Origin: Rhodoferax sp.
GTDB lineage: Bacteria; Pseudomonadota; Gammaproteobacteria; Burkholderiales; Burkholderiaceae_C
NCBI RefSeq assembly: GCF_030697375.1
Contig: NZ_JAUYQD010000002.1
Coordinates: 21,524-85,523, forward strand
DNA length: 64,000 bases
Reading direction: 5' to 3'
In this document: positions 1 to 9,384 of the stretch, piece after piece
Position numbering within the stretch: the first letter of the stretch is position 1
How the letters are laid out: each line of letters starts with the position of its first letter
The notes under the pieces: model-generated
Told to the model about the DNA's origin: nothing
Databases searched by the model: none
What the model saw: only the letters and a program-made list of their open reading frames with translations
Translations under genes and position numbers: made by a program

Positions 1-851
1 AACATGAAGATTTGTTTGGCCGCCGTGGCGATCAGCTTGGCCACCAGAATTTCTTCCATGCCTGCGCGCGTGAACACCTGCAGGTGTTTCCAGCGGCGCA
101 GGGGCTCCGCCACTGCTTCGGGGTCCCATCCAGGTGCCAGCTGCACCAGGATGGCGTTGACGTTGTGGCTGCTGGTTTGCGACGCTTGCACCGCATCCAA
201 CAGGCCCGGCACGCCGGGGCGGTTGAACGCCGGGTTGGCCGCCGTACGCACGCGGTCGTTCACGATGGCGTCGTTGTCCTTCAAAAACTGGGCCTCTTGC
301 GCATCCTTGAGCGGAACAAACACCATGGGGTCGCCGCCCGAAGAGACCATGCGCTGGGTCAGCCCGACGACGGTGTAGTCGTGGCGGCGGATGCGGATGT
401 GCTCCCCCAGCGAGAAGCCGGTCTTGACATCCGCCACCGCCTCGTAGTGGCTGCGCGTGAGCTGCCGTCCGGCCAGCAGGTAACTGGGTTCACCGGGCAA
501 GCCGCTCTCTATGCCGACAACCATCACGCGGGTGTCGGTGCCGCTGGCAGCGCGCACCTGCATGGTGAAGTAGGTGACGTTGGCCGCTTGCGCGATGCCG
601 GGCATACCGCGCACGCTGCGCACCACATCGTCTTTCAGGCTGGAGGACTCGGCATAGGGCCCTTGGGTGTCTTTTTGCACCACCCACAAATCGGCGCGGC
701 TGTTGTTGAGCAGCGCATGGGCATCGTCCACCATGCCACGGTACACCCCCGCCATCGTCAGCGTCACGCCAATCAGCAGACCCAGGCCCAGGCCGGTCAG
801 CACAAACTTGCCCCAGCTGTGGGCAATGTCACGCCCCGCAAGGCTGATCAT
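1..851 (-). CDS. ABC transporter permease, MacB/FtsX/DevC-like (3' end lies outside the window)
   Basis: Reverse strand is open from ATG at 851 (MISLAGRDIAHSWGKFVLTGLGLGLLIGVTLTMAGVYRGMVDD...); ATGA overlap with the upstream membrane fusion gene; not in the ORF track because it runs off the window edge. Confidence 0.8.
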   Translation of the reverse strand, partial: MISLAGRDIAHSWGKFVLTGLGLGLLIGVTLTMAGVYRGMVDDAHALLNNSRADLWVVQKDTQGPYAESSSLKDDVVRSVRGMPGIAQAANVTYFTMQVRAASGTDTRVMVVGIESGLPGEPSYLLAGRQLTRSHYEAVADVKTGFSLGEHIRIRRHDYTVVGLTQRMVSSGGDPMVFVPLKDAQEAQFLKDNDAIVNDRVRTAANPAFNRPGVPGLLDAVQASQTSSHNVNAILVQLAPGWDPEAVAEPLRRWKHLQVFTRAGMEEILVAKLIATAAKQIFM

Positions 852-2062
852 GGCGCGCGCCCTTGGGCCGCGGTCTTCACCAGTGCGTCCACCACCTTCA
901 CCCGCGCCCCGGCGGTGAGCGCCTTTTGGCTGTAGACCACCACGGAATCACCGGCTTGCAGGCCTTGCAGCACCTGCACCTGTCCCTCCAGGCTGCTGGC
1001 CCCGAGTTGCACCGGTGCAAATTCCGGCTTGCCATCCTTGATACGCCACACACCGACCTGCCCTTGCACGCGCTGCACACTGGCGTTGGGCAGCAGCAGC
1101 GAGGGCGCGGTTTCCGGCAGTTGAAGGGTCACTTCCGCAAGCTCGCCCAAGGAGGCGGCGATGGCCTTGCCTGCGGCGGGCACGTCGAAAGCCACCTGCG
1201 CAATCCGCTCCTCCGTCACGCTGTCGGCCAGCAGATCGACCCGCGCGACCTGGCCGGCAAGCGGCGAATGCGGTTGTGAACGCAGCACGATGCGGGCCGG
1301 CAGCCCCATCGCAAGCCCTGCGGAGCGGCCCTGATCGACCCGCAACTTCACCCACACGCTGGAAAGGTCCACCAGGCGCAGCACCGGCTGCCCGGCCACC
1401 ACCGTACTGCCGGCCTCGGCATCGCGGCTGGTCACCACGCCGTCGGCCGGGGCCAGCAGCCGCAGGTTGCCCCGCTGTTGTGCCAGTGCGGCGCGCTCGG
1501 CCTGGAGGCGGGCGAGGTCCTGGCCCGCACCAGTCAGATTGGCCTGCGCCGTTTGAAGCGCGGCGTCTGCAGAGGTTTTTTCTAGCAAGCGGGACTCCAG
1601 TGCGCCGGAGCTGATGAAGTTTTGGGCCGCCAGATCCTGGTTGCGCTTGGCATTGGTATGGGCCAGCTCACGCTTGGCCCTGGCGTCGGCAACCTGCGCC
1701 CCGGCTGCGGACTGCGCACTCCCCGCCCGCGCGACCGTCGCATCCAGGGCCTTCAGGCGCTGGTCCAGGTCCACCGCATCCATTTCGGCCAGTAGTTGCC
1801 CCGCCTTCACCACCTCGCCCACATCAACCCGCACGCCCAGTACCCGGCCGGCAACCGTGGGGCCCACCATCCAGCTGCGCCGCGCCTCCACCGTACCGAT
1901 GCCGAAAATGGCTGGCCGCAATCGCCCCTCCTGTACCGCGGTGACCGTGACTTGCAGCGGAGCCAACGGCCCCGCATGGAGTGCCATGTAGCCGAGCACG
2001 CCCAGCACCAACAGCGCCAGCACGGGCAGGCCCAAACGTTTCAGCACGATAGATCGGTTCAC
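848..2062 (-). CDS. HlyD/RND-type periplasmic membrane fusion protein (efflux)
   Basis: MNRSIVLKRLGLPVLALLVLG... signal anchor, lipoyl/barrel-sandwich hybrid region; GTG start at 2062 overlapping the tetR stop. Confidence 0.85.
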   Translation of the reverse strand: MNRSIVLKRLGLPVLALLVLGVLGYMALHAGPLAPLQVTVTAVQEGRLRPAIFGIGTVEARRSWMVGPTVAGRVLGVRVDVGEVVKAGQLLAEMDAVDLDQRLKALDATVARAGSAQSAAGAQVADARAKRELAHTNAKRNQDLAAQNFISSGALESRLLEKTSADAALQTAQANLTGAGQDLARLQAERAALAQQRGNLRLLAPADGVVTSRDAEAGSTVVAGQPVLRLVDLSSVWVKLRVDQGRSAGLAMGLPARIVLRSQPHSPLAGQVARVDLLADSVTEERIAQVAFDVPAAGKAIAASLGELAEVTLQLPETAPSLLLPNASVQRVQGQVGVWRIKDGKPEFAPVQLGASSLEGQVQVLQGLQAGDSVVVYSQKALTAGARVKVVDALVKTAAQGRAP

Positions 2063-2697
2063 GGTGTTTCCTTCAATGTGATTCCACGGAGGTAGATCGC
2101 AAACACCCCTGGCGCCTGCGCAGCAAGGGCCTGCACTTGGCCACTGAGAAGTGATTGCATAACCAAACCTTGAACGGCCCCCAAAAACAGCACCGCCGCA
2201 GACGGCAGGTCGGTATCGGGTGGCAGCAGCTTCTGGGCGATGGCGCTTTGCAGCAGGCCCGTGACCAAGGCGCGGTGCTTCTGCATCAATGCGCGCACCG
2301 CCAATTTGAGTGCGGTCTCCTGGGCGTGCTGCAGTTCCTGAAAAACGATACGGGGCACCCCCGGATTGGCAACCACAAAGTCCACATGCGCGATGAATAC
2401 TTGTTGCAGAGCCGTCAGCGGGTTCACGCCCCCGGAATCCCCGTTTGGAGCAGTTGCCGCCGAATTTAACTGCTGCATCAAATTGTCGGAAACCCAACCC
2501 AGCACCGCAAGCCAAATGGCCTCTTTGCTGGAGAAGTGCCGAAAAACGGCGCCTTGGGTGATACCCACAGCCTCCGCCAGATCACCCGTGGTGATGTCCG
2601 CCGGGTTGCGCTGCGCCGCCAGCAACAGCGCCGCGTTTATCAGGCTGGCCTGCCTGACATCCGTCGTTTGCCGTGGGGGTGGAATGGGGCGAGACAT
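2059..2697 (-). CDS. TetR family transcriptional regulator
   Basis: N-terminal TetR HTH (AEAVGITQGAVFRHFSSKEAIWLAVLGW); first gene of the efflux operon. Confidence 0.88.
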   Translation of the reverse strand: MSRPIPPPRQTTDVRQASLINAALLLAAQRNPADITTGDLAEAVGITQGAVFRHFSSKEAIWLAVLGWVSDNLMQQLNSAATAPNGDSGGVNPLTALQQVFIAHVDFVVANPGVPRIVFQELQHAQETALKLAVRALMQKHRALVTGLLQSAIAQKLLPPDTDLPSAAVLFLGAVQGLVMQSLLSGQVQALAAQAPGVFAIYLRGITLKETP

Positions 2698-2766
2698 GTC
2701 TCTATGTAATTGCGTAATTACATGGATTGTAAAACCTTTTCACATACCCGCACGGGTATATTTCGG

Positions 2767-2921
2767 CTAGCCCAACTGCCCCCAAGCCTTCTCCAGCCGC
2801 TTGACGCTCACCGGCTGCGGCGTGCGCAGTTCCTGCGCGAAAAAGCTCACGCGCAGCTCTTCCAACAGCCAGCGGAACTCCACCATGCGGTCATCGCTCA
2901 CGCCCTTGCGTTCGGCGACCA
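2767..2921 (-). pseudogene. Orphan copy of the hrpA 3' end (last ~50 codons plus stop)
   Basis: 155 bp aligned to 4858..5012 with 11 mismatches; reverse translation VAERKGVSDDRMVEFRWLLEELRVSFFAQELRTPQPVSVKRLEKAWGQLG* identical to the HrpA C-terminus. Confidence 0.95.
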
Positions 2922-3095
2922 TAACTACATGGTGCCCATCTTCCCGATGACGGCAGCACTGAGGTATCCAAATTATTGGAGCCTAGCCGCGTTCCGCGAC
3001 AATACCAGTAACAAAGCCTCATCCAAGGCACTCTTGGCCGAGATTCGGTTACATCAAAGTAGGGGCGACGGGCCTCCCCTGCACGGAGATTCAGC

Positions 3096-4247
3096 ATGCT
3101 GATCACACATATCAAACTAAAAAACTGGCGTAACTTCAGAACTCTGGATGTGCCGATGCGCGAGGTGAGTTACCTCTTGGGGCCGAATGCATCGGGCAAA
3201 TCCAACCTGCTTGACGTATTTCGGTTTCTGCGCGATATCAGCAAACCCAAGGGCGGGGGGCTTCAGCAAGCGGTGTCTGACCGAGATGGCATCACCAAAG
3301 TACGGTGTCTGCATGCACGCAAAGACACAGAAGTTCTGATGGACGTCGAGCTGGCTGAAACCGCCGACAGCCCGCCGGTGTGGCGTTATGTCCTGGGCTT
3401 CAAAACGGAGGGCAAGGGTGCGCAACGAATTGTTGTTTCGCGGGAAGAGGTGTGGCACGACGGTGTACAGATCGTGATGCGCCCCAATGAGAGCGATAAA
3501 GCAGATGTGATGTTGCTCACGCAAACCCATCTGGAGCAGATTCAGACCAATGCACGCTTCCGTGATTTGGTCGAATTTTTCAGCGACACCACTTACCTGC
3601 ACTTGGTACCTCAGCTACTGAAATTTTCCGGAAAAATCGGGGGCCGCCACTTGGAGGATGACCCGTTTGGACAGGGGTTTCTGGACCGTATTGCGAAGAC
3701 ACCAGAAAAAACACGCACCGCCCGCCTCAACAAAATCACCGAGGCACTGACGCTCGCCGTACCCCAATTCAAAGAACTCCGATTTGTCAAGGACGAACTG
3801 GGCCACCCCCACTTGGAGGCCTTGTACGCCCACCACCGTCCCAACGCGGGATGGCAATCCGAGGAGCATTTTTCCGATGGAACCTTGCGCCTGCTTGGTC
3901 TGTTGTGGACACTGCTGGACGGAAACTCCCTCTTGTTACTGGAAGAACCGGAAATCTCCCTCAACGACGCCATCGTGAAAGAAATTCCCTTAGTCCTGCA
4001 CCGGTTGCAACGAAACAGAAAAATCAAACGTCAAATTATTCTGAGTACGCACAGCGAAGCCTTGCTCAGCAACCCTGGAATTGATGGGCGCGGGGTGGTT
4101 GTGCTGGAAACCGGGCCACAGGGCTCCACAGGCAGAATGCTCGCAGAAGATGAGGTCTCCGCGCTTGACGCTGGGCTGACGGTAGCCGAGGTGGTACTCC
4201 CCAAAACTCGACCAACCTCGGTAAACCAGTTGGGCCTTTGGCAATGA
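3096..4247 (+). CDS. AAA/ABC-type ATPase (AAA_21/OLD-like ATPase domain), candidate defence effector
   Basis: Walker A GPNASGKSN, signature-like SDGTLRLLGLLWTLL, Walker B LLLLEEPEISL, H-loop IILSTHSEALL; no fused TOPRIM. Confidence 0.85.
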   Translation: MLITHIKLKNWRNFRTLDVPMREVSYLLGPNASGKSNLLDVFRFLRDISKPKGGGLQQAVSDRDGITKVRCLHARKDTEVLMDVELAETADSPPVWRYVLGFKTEGKGAQRIVVSREEVWHDGVQIVMRPNESDKADVMLLTQTHLEQIQTNARFRDLVEFFSDTTYLHLVPQLLKFSGKIGGRHLEDDPFGQGFLDRIAKTPEKTRTARLNKITEALTLAVPQFKELRFVKDELGHPHLEALYAHHRPNAGWQSEEHFSDGTLRLLGLLWTLLDGNSLLLLEEPEISLNDAIVKEIPLVLHRLQRNRKIKRQIILSTHSEALLSNPGIDGRGVVVLETGPQGSTGRMLAEDEVSALDAGLTVAEVVLPKTRPTSVNQLGLWQ

Positions 4248-4831
4248 TAAAGGTGGCCCTGGCGATAGAGGATGAGCTGAGCAAAGCCATTGGTCTGCGT
4301 TTGCTCGCCGAGCTACCGACCCCTGTTACGCCCAATCTCATCCTGCACAAGGGTGGATCCGGCTATCTGAAATCGCGTATGGACAACTGGCGGGAAATGT
4401 CGCAACGCCAAATCGTGTTCATATTGACGGACCTCGACCGAATCCCTTGCCCCTTGGCACTGCGCGCCGATTGGCTTGGCAAAACGCATCAACCTGCCAA
4501 CTTGCTGCTGCGCGTCGCGGTCCGGGAAGTCGAGTCCTGGGTGTTGGCCGACCATATCGCGATACGCAAGCTGATCGGAAATAAAGGTGCACTGCCCCCG
4601 CAACCCGACGATCTTCCAGACCCCAAGCAGCATTTGCTCAAGCTCGCAAAACTTGCACCCCGGCCAGTGCGTCAGGACTTGGTCAAAGAGGCGGGGGCCA
4701 TTGCATGCCAAGGCATTGGCTACAACACGCTCCTGTCGCATTGGGTGCAATCCGATTGGAGCCCGGAGCGCGCTGCAGAACGTTCGCCCAGTTTGGAGCG
4801 AACCCGCCAGAGGCTACGCGAATTGCAATAA
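4244..4831 (+). CDS. TOPRIM/DUF4276-like protein, partner of the ATPase
   Basis: ATGA overlap with the ATPase stop; acidic motifs LAIEDE, FILTDLDRIPCP and REVESWVLAD typical of TOPRIM/DUF4276-like proteins. Confidence 0.6.
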   Translation: MIKVALAIEDELSKAIGLRLLAELPTPVTPNLILHKGGSGYLKSRMDNWREMSQRQIVFILTDLDRIPCPLALRADWLGKTHQPANLLLRVAVREVESWVLADHIAIRKLIGNKGALPPQPDDLPDPKQHLLKLAKLAPRPVRQDLVKEAGAIACQGIGYNTLLSHWVQSDWSPERAAERSPSLERTRQRLRELQ

Positions 4832-4857
4832 GCGAATTGCAACAGTTGGCAACGTAC

Positions 4858-7800
4858 TCACCCTAACTGCCCCCAAGCCTTCTCCAGCCGTTTCACACTC
4901 ACCGGCTGCGGCGTGCGCAGTTCCTGCGCGAAAAAGCTCACGCGCAGCTCTTCCAGCAGCCAGCGAAACTCCACCATGCGGTCGTCGCTCACGCCCTTGC
5001 GTTCGGCCACCAGCCGCCAGTAGCGTTGCTCCAGGGGACGCAATTCCGCCAGGCGGGTGGTGTCGCGGGCCGGGTCGGCGCGGTATTTCTCCAGCCGGGC
5101 GGTGATGGCTTTTTGGTAGCGGGCGTAGTGCTGCAGGGCGGTCCAGGGGGTTTGCAGCAGAAAGCGCTTGGGCATCAGGCGCGCCAGTTGCTGGGCGGCG
5201 TCCGCCGTGGCCTCGGGCGCGTTTTTGGTGTCCTTGATCTTTCGGGCGGCGATGGCGTACTCCAACAGGATGGTGGCGGCCAGGCGCGCCACCTCCGTGG
5301 CGATCAGGGTCAGGCGGCCCCGGCCTTCCTCCACCCGGCGTTTGAAGGCGAATTCGTCGGTGGGCAGCGGGTCCAGCAAAAAGGCCCGGTCCAGCGCCAC
5401 GGCGATGATCTGCTCGCGCAGCTCTTCGAGGGTGCCGCCGCCCGTGCCGCTGTCCGACCGGCCCACCTGCATGAAGGTGACGGCCATCTTCTGCAGGTCG
5501 GGAATATTTTTTTCCAGGTACTTGAGCGCGTCCTTGAGCTGCAGCGCAAACAGGCGGCGCAGGCCGGCGCGGTGTTTGGCCGCCGCCATTTCAGGTTCGT
5601 CAAACACCTCCACGGTGACCGCATCGCTCGCGTCGATGAGGGCGGGGAAACCGATGAGGGTTTGGCCGCCCTTGCGGATTTCCAGCAGCTCGGGCAGCTC
5701 GCCAAAGGTCCAGGCGGTGTGGCGCTGGTCCTGCAGTGCCGGCTTGGCCTTGCCCGCAGGCGCCGCGTTGGCGCCTGACGCTCCTGATTTCATAGCTGCC
5801 TGCGCAGATTCCACGCGGGCTGGAGCCCTATTTTGTGCAGAATTTCCATCCGCACGGCCTGCTGGACCCGCACTTGCTCCGTTTTTGATAGCTGCTTGCG
5901 CACTGTCCACGGTGGCTAGAGCACTATTGGACTCCTTATTTTGGTTGACCTGCCCCAGTTTCAGGTTAGCCAACGCCTGGAAGGCACCGCGCGCCTGTTT
6001 GCCCCACTCGGCTTTGAGCGCACTTAAGCTTCGCCCCTGCCCCAGTTGGCGGCCATGTTCGTCCACCACGCGGAAGTTCATGAAAAAGTGCGGCGTGAGC
6101 ATGTCGACCTTGATGTCGGCCCGGGCAATGTCCAGTGCGGTGGCGTCGCGCACCATCTTCAACACGGCATCGACCAAGCCGCCGCTGCCAAACTTCTCGG
6201 GCGCGTTCAGCGCTTCGGCAAACTTGGTGGCCGTGTCGGGCAGCGGCACCAGGCGGCTGCGCGGGCGCTGGTGCAAAGTCTTGAGCAAGGCCTGGACCTT
6301 CTCTTTGAGCATGCCCGGCACCAGCCACTCGCAGCGCTCCTCGTTCACCTGGTTCAGCACAAACAGCGGCACGGTCACGGTCAGGCCGTCGCGCGCGTCG
6401 CCGGGCTCGTGCAAATAGGTGGCGGCGCAGTCCACTCCGCCCAATCGAATCGTTTTGGGGAAGGACGCGGTGGTGATGCCGGCCGCCTCGTGGCGCATCA
6501 GTTCTTCGCGGGTCAGGCGCAAAAGCGTGCTTTCGCGGTGCCCGCCCGGAGTGACATGCTCAGGGAGGTGGGGTGGCAGAGCGTTCTGCGTAGGTAAAGG
6601 AGGAGCCCGCAAAGCGGGCGGGGGACACGGAGCAGAACGCTCTGCCGCCCCGCCTCCCGGGTTGTACTGCGGCTTTTTGGATTCCTCGCGATACCAGCGC
6701 TCGAAGCTGTAGCCGCTGCACACGTCGGCGGGCAACTGCTGGTCGTAAAAGGCGTAGATGAGCTCGTCGTCCACCAGCACGTCTTGCCGGCGCGCCTTGT
6801 GCTCCAGGTCTTCCACCTGTTTGATGAGTTTCTGGTTGGCGGCCAGGAAGGGCAGCGCGGTTTCCCACTCCTTGCCCACCAATGCTTCGCGGATGAAGAT
6901 TTCGCGCGCACCCACCATGTCCACGCGGCCGTAGTTGACCCGGCGCCCGCTGTAAACCACGATGCCGTACAGCGTGGCCCGCTCCAGCGCCACCACCTCG
7001 GCCGCCTTCTTTTCCCAATGCGGGTCCAGCAGTTGTTTCTTCAGCAAATGGCCGCCCACCTGCTCCAGCCACTGCGGCTCGATGGCGGCAATGCCGCGGC
7101 CAAACAGGCGCGTGGTCTCCACCAGCTCGGCCGCCACAATCCACTTTCCCGGTTTTTTAACCAGGTGCGCGCCGGGGTGGGCGAAGAACTTGATGCTGCG
7201 CGCCCCCAGGTATTCGCCGTTTTGCCCCTCTTCCAGCTTGCAGCCGATGTTGCCCAGCAAGCCCGCCAGCATGGACAGGTGCAGCTGTTCATACGAGGCC
7301 GGAGCCGCGTTCAGCAACCATTTGTGCTCGGCCACCACCGTATGCAGCTGCGAATGGATGTCCTTCCACTCGCGCACGCGGCGCATGTTGACGAAGTTTT
7401 GGCGCAGCAGCTGTTCGTACTGGCGGTTGGATAACTTGTGCGTTGTAGTTTGCGCCGGGAGTTGAGGCGGCTGGGCGCTCTGCTCCGTGTCCCCCGGCCT
7501 TCGGCCTCCTCCTTTTACCTGCGCAGAACGCCCAGTCACCCCAACTCCCTGAGTCGAGTAAGGCTCACCACCCCGCGCATCGTGAATCCACTTCCACAAC
7601 TTCAGGTAGCCGCTGAACTCACTCTTCTCATCGTCAAACTTGGCATGCGCCTGGTCGGCCTGCTGCTGCATGTCCATGGGCCGGTCCCGCACATCCTGCA
7701 CGCTGAGCGCCGAGGCGATCACCAGCACCTCGTCCAGCGCCTGGCGACTGCGGGCTTCCAGAATCATGCGGCCCACACGCGGGTCCAGCGGCAGCTTGGC

Positions 7801-9147
7801 CAGCTCCTGGCCCATGGGCGTCAGTTCGTTGGCATCGTCCACCGCGCCCAGCTCATTGAGCAACTGGTAACCATCGGCAATGGCGCGTCCCGAGGGGCGC
7901 TCGATGAACGGAAAATCTTCCACGATGCCAAGGTGCAACGACTTCATCCGCAAAATCACGCCGGCCAGGGACGAGCGCAGAATTTCGGGGTCGGTAAAAC
8001 GCGGGCGGCCGTCAAAGTCGGCCTTGTCGTACAGGCGGATGCAAATGCCGTTGGCCACGCGCCCGCAGCGCCCGGCGCGCTGGTTGGCCGAGCTTTGGCT
8101 GATGGGCTCCACCAGCAACTGCTCCACCTTGCTACGGAAACTGTAGCGCTTCACGCGCGCCGTGCCTGCGTCAATGACGTAGCGGGTGCCCGGCACCGTG
8201 AGCGAGGTTTCCGCCACGTTGGTGGCCAGCACCACGCGCCGCCCGGTGTGGCCGTCAAAAATGCGGTCCTGCTCGGCCGGGCTCAGGCGGGCAAACAGGG
8301 GCAGCACTTCGGCATTGCGAAACAGGGGCTGGTGGCTCAGGTGCTTGCGCAAATGGTCGGCCGCCTCGCGGATTTCGCGCTCGCCGGGCAAAAAAATCAG
8401 GATGTCGCCGCCGTTGTGCGGGTCGCGCCAGAGCTCGTCCACCCCATCGGCGATGGCCGAGTTCAGGTCGTATTCGCGCGACTCTTCAAATGGCCGGTAG
8501 CGCTGCTCCACCGGAAACATGCGCCCGGAGACCATGATGACGGGGGCTGGCCCCTTGGCGGACGCAAAGTGGTCGGCAAAACGCTGCGCGTCAATCGTGG
8601 CCGAGGTGACGATGATTTTCAGGTCCGGGCGGCGCGGCAAAATCTGGCGCAGGTAACCCAGCAAAAAATCGATGTTCAGCGAACGCTCGTGCGCCTCGTC
8701 GATGATGATGGTGTCGTAGGCTTTGAGTAGCGGGTCGGTCTGCGTCTCGGCCAGCAAAATACCGTCGGTCATGAGCTTGACCGAGGCGTCACGGCTCAGC
8801 CGGTCCTGAAAACGCACCTTGAAGCCCACCACATCGCCCAGCGGCGTTTTCAGTTCCTCGGCAATGCGTTTGGCCACGGAAGACGCCGCAATCCGGCGCG
8901 GCTGGGTGTGGCCAATGAGCTTGCCGCGCGGCGCGGGCCGGCCATCGGGCAAAGTCTTGGGGTAGTTGCACAGCCCGCGCCCCATGGCCAGGGCGATCTT
9001 GGGCAACTGCGTGGTTTTGCCGGAACCTGTCTCACCACACACGATGACCACTTGGTGCGCGCTGATGGCGGCCATGATCTCTTCGCGTTTGGCGGAAACT
9101 GGCAGGGACTCGGGGAAATCAATTGTCAATCGTTGCATGATGCGCAT
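4858..9147 (-). CDS. hrpA: ATP-dependent RNA helicase HrpA
   Basis: 1429 aa DEAH helicase (GETGSGKTTQLPK, DEAHERS, SATI, QRAGRCGR) with long C-terminal HrpA extension. Confidence 0.95.
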   Translation of the reverse strand: MRIMQRLTIDFPESLPVSAKREEIMAAISAHQVVIVCGETGSGKTTQLPKIALAMGRGLCNYPKTLPDGRPAPRGKLIGHTQPRRIAASSVAKRIAEELKTPLGDVVGFKVRFQDRLSRDASVKLMTDGILLAETQTDPLLKAYDTIIIDEAHERSLNIDFLLGYLRQILPRRPDLKIIVTSATIDAQRFADHFASAKGPAPVIMVSGRMFPVEQRYRPFEESREYDLNSAIADGVDELWRDPHNGGDILIFLPGEREIREAADHLRKHLSHQPLFRNAEVLPLFARLSPAEQDRIFDGHTGRRVVLATNVAETSLTVPGTRYVIDAGTARVKRYSFRSKVEQLLVEPISQSSANQRAGRCGRVANGICIRLYDKADFDGRPRFTDPEILRSSLAGVILRMKSLHLGIVEDFPFIERPSGRAIADGYQLLNELGAVDDANELTPMGQELAKLPLDPRVGRMILEARSRQALDEVLVIASALSVQDVRDRPMDMQQQADQAHAKFDDEKSEFSGYLKLWKWIHDARGGEPYSTQGVGVTGRSAQVKGGGRRPGDTEQSAQPPQLPAQTTTHKLSNRQYEQLLRQNFVNMRRVREWKDIHSQLHTVVAEHKWLLNAAPASYEQLHLSMLAGLLGNIGCKLEEGQNGEYLGARSIKFFAHPGAHLVKKPGKWIVAAELVETTRLFGRGIAAIEPQWLEQVGGHLLKKQLLDPHWEKKAAEVVALERATLYGIVVYSGRRVNYGRVDMVGAREIFIREALVGKEWETALPFLAANQKLIKQVEDLEHKARRQDVLVDDELIYAFYDQQLPADVCSGYSFERWYREESKKPQYNPGGGAAERSAPCPPPALRAPPLPTQNALPPHLPEHVTPGGHRESTLLRLTREELMRHEAAGITTASFPKTIRLGGVDCAATYLHEPGDARDGLTVTVPLFVLNQVNEERCEWLVPGMLKEKVQALLKTLHQRPRSRLVPLPDTATKFAEALNAPEKFGSGGLVDAVLKMVRDATALDIARADIKVDMLTPHFFMNFRVVDEHGRQLGQGRSLSALKAEWGKQARGAFQALANLKLGQVNQNKESNSALATVDSAQAAIKNGASAGPAGRADGNSAQNRAPARVESAQAAMKSGASGANAAPAGKAKPALQDQRHTAWTFGELPELLEIRKGGQTLIGFPALIDASDAVTVEVFDEPEMAAAKHRAGLRRLFALQLKDALKYLEKNIPDLQKMAVTFMQVGRSDSGTGGGTLEELREQIIAVALDRAFLLDPLPTDEFAFKRRVEEGRGRLTLIATEVARLAATILLEYAIAARKIKDTKNAPEATADAAQQLARLMPKRFLLQTPWTALQHYARYQKAITARLEKYRADPARDTTRLAELRPLEQRYWRLVAERKGVSDDRMVEFRWLLEELRVSFFAQELRTPQPVSVKRLEKAWGQLG
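5783..5834 (-). repeat. Dispersed ~50 bp repeat, intragenic copy R1 (in hrpA)
   Basis: atagctgcctgcgcagattccacgcgggctggagccct; encodes APARVESAQAAMKSG in frame. Confidence 0.8.
5881..5932 (-). repeat. Dispersed ~50 bp repeat, intragenic copy R2 (in hrpA)
   Basis: gatagctgcttgcgcactgtccacggtggctagagca; encodes ALATVDSAQAAIKNG in frame. Confidence 0.85.
6563..6658. repeat. MITE/REP-like inverted-repeat element inside hrpA (copy H1)
   Basis: 27 bp arms 6563-6589 and 6632-6658 (2 mismatches; perfect 15 bp ggcagagcgttctgc/gcagaacgctctgcc) around core aggtaaaggaggagcccgcaaagcgggcgggggacacgga. Confidence 0.85.
7457..7549. repeat. MITE/REP-like inverted-repeat element inside hrpA (copy H2, opposite orientation)
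   Basis: 27 bp arms 7457-7483 and 7523-7549 (4 mismatches); reverse complement shares the core aggtaaaaggaggaggccg..cgggggacacggagca with H1. Confidence 0.85.
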
Positions 9148-9384
9148 TATCCAAGTAGGCTGGATCTTTCCTGAATGTCGCAGCTACTGTTCCCGAGGAC
9201 CTGATGGCTTCACCCACCAACCTCAACCTCAAACTACGAGCGGGACATCGTCAGCCTATCTGGCCCACCACTTCAACTGCCCCACTTGCATCGCTGGCGG
9301 GCGTGGCAGCCGCTACGGGTTGCACTGTGGAACCGGCGCGGCATTGCGGCGGGAGTATTCCGAGTGGTAGAGCAACTCTATCAG

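Noticed and set aside
12-935. 307 aa plus-strand ORF at the left edge
   Set aside because: Opposite strand encodes a convincing ABC permease; antisense artefact
5783-7549. Clustered repeats in hrpA considered as a CRISPR array
   Set aside because: Only pairs of copies, irregular spacing, translated in frame, no uniform spacers and no cas genes
9148-9384. Possible short coding fragment (…YERDIVSLSGPPLQLPHLHRWRAWQPLRVALWNRRGIAAGVFRVVEQLYQ…) between hrpA and the REase
   Set aside because: Open frame is suggestive of a decayed gene but no family could be recognised; not supportable without a search
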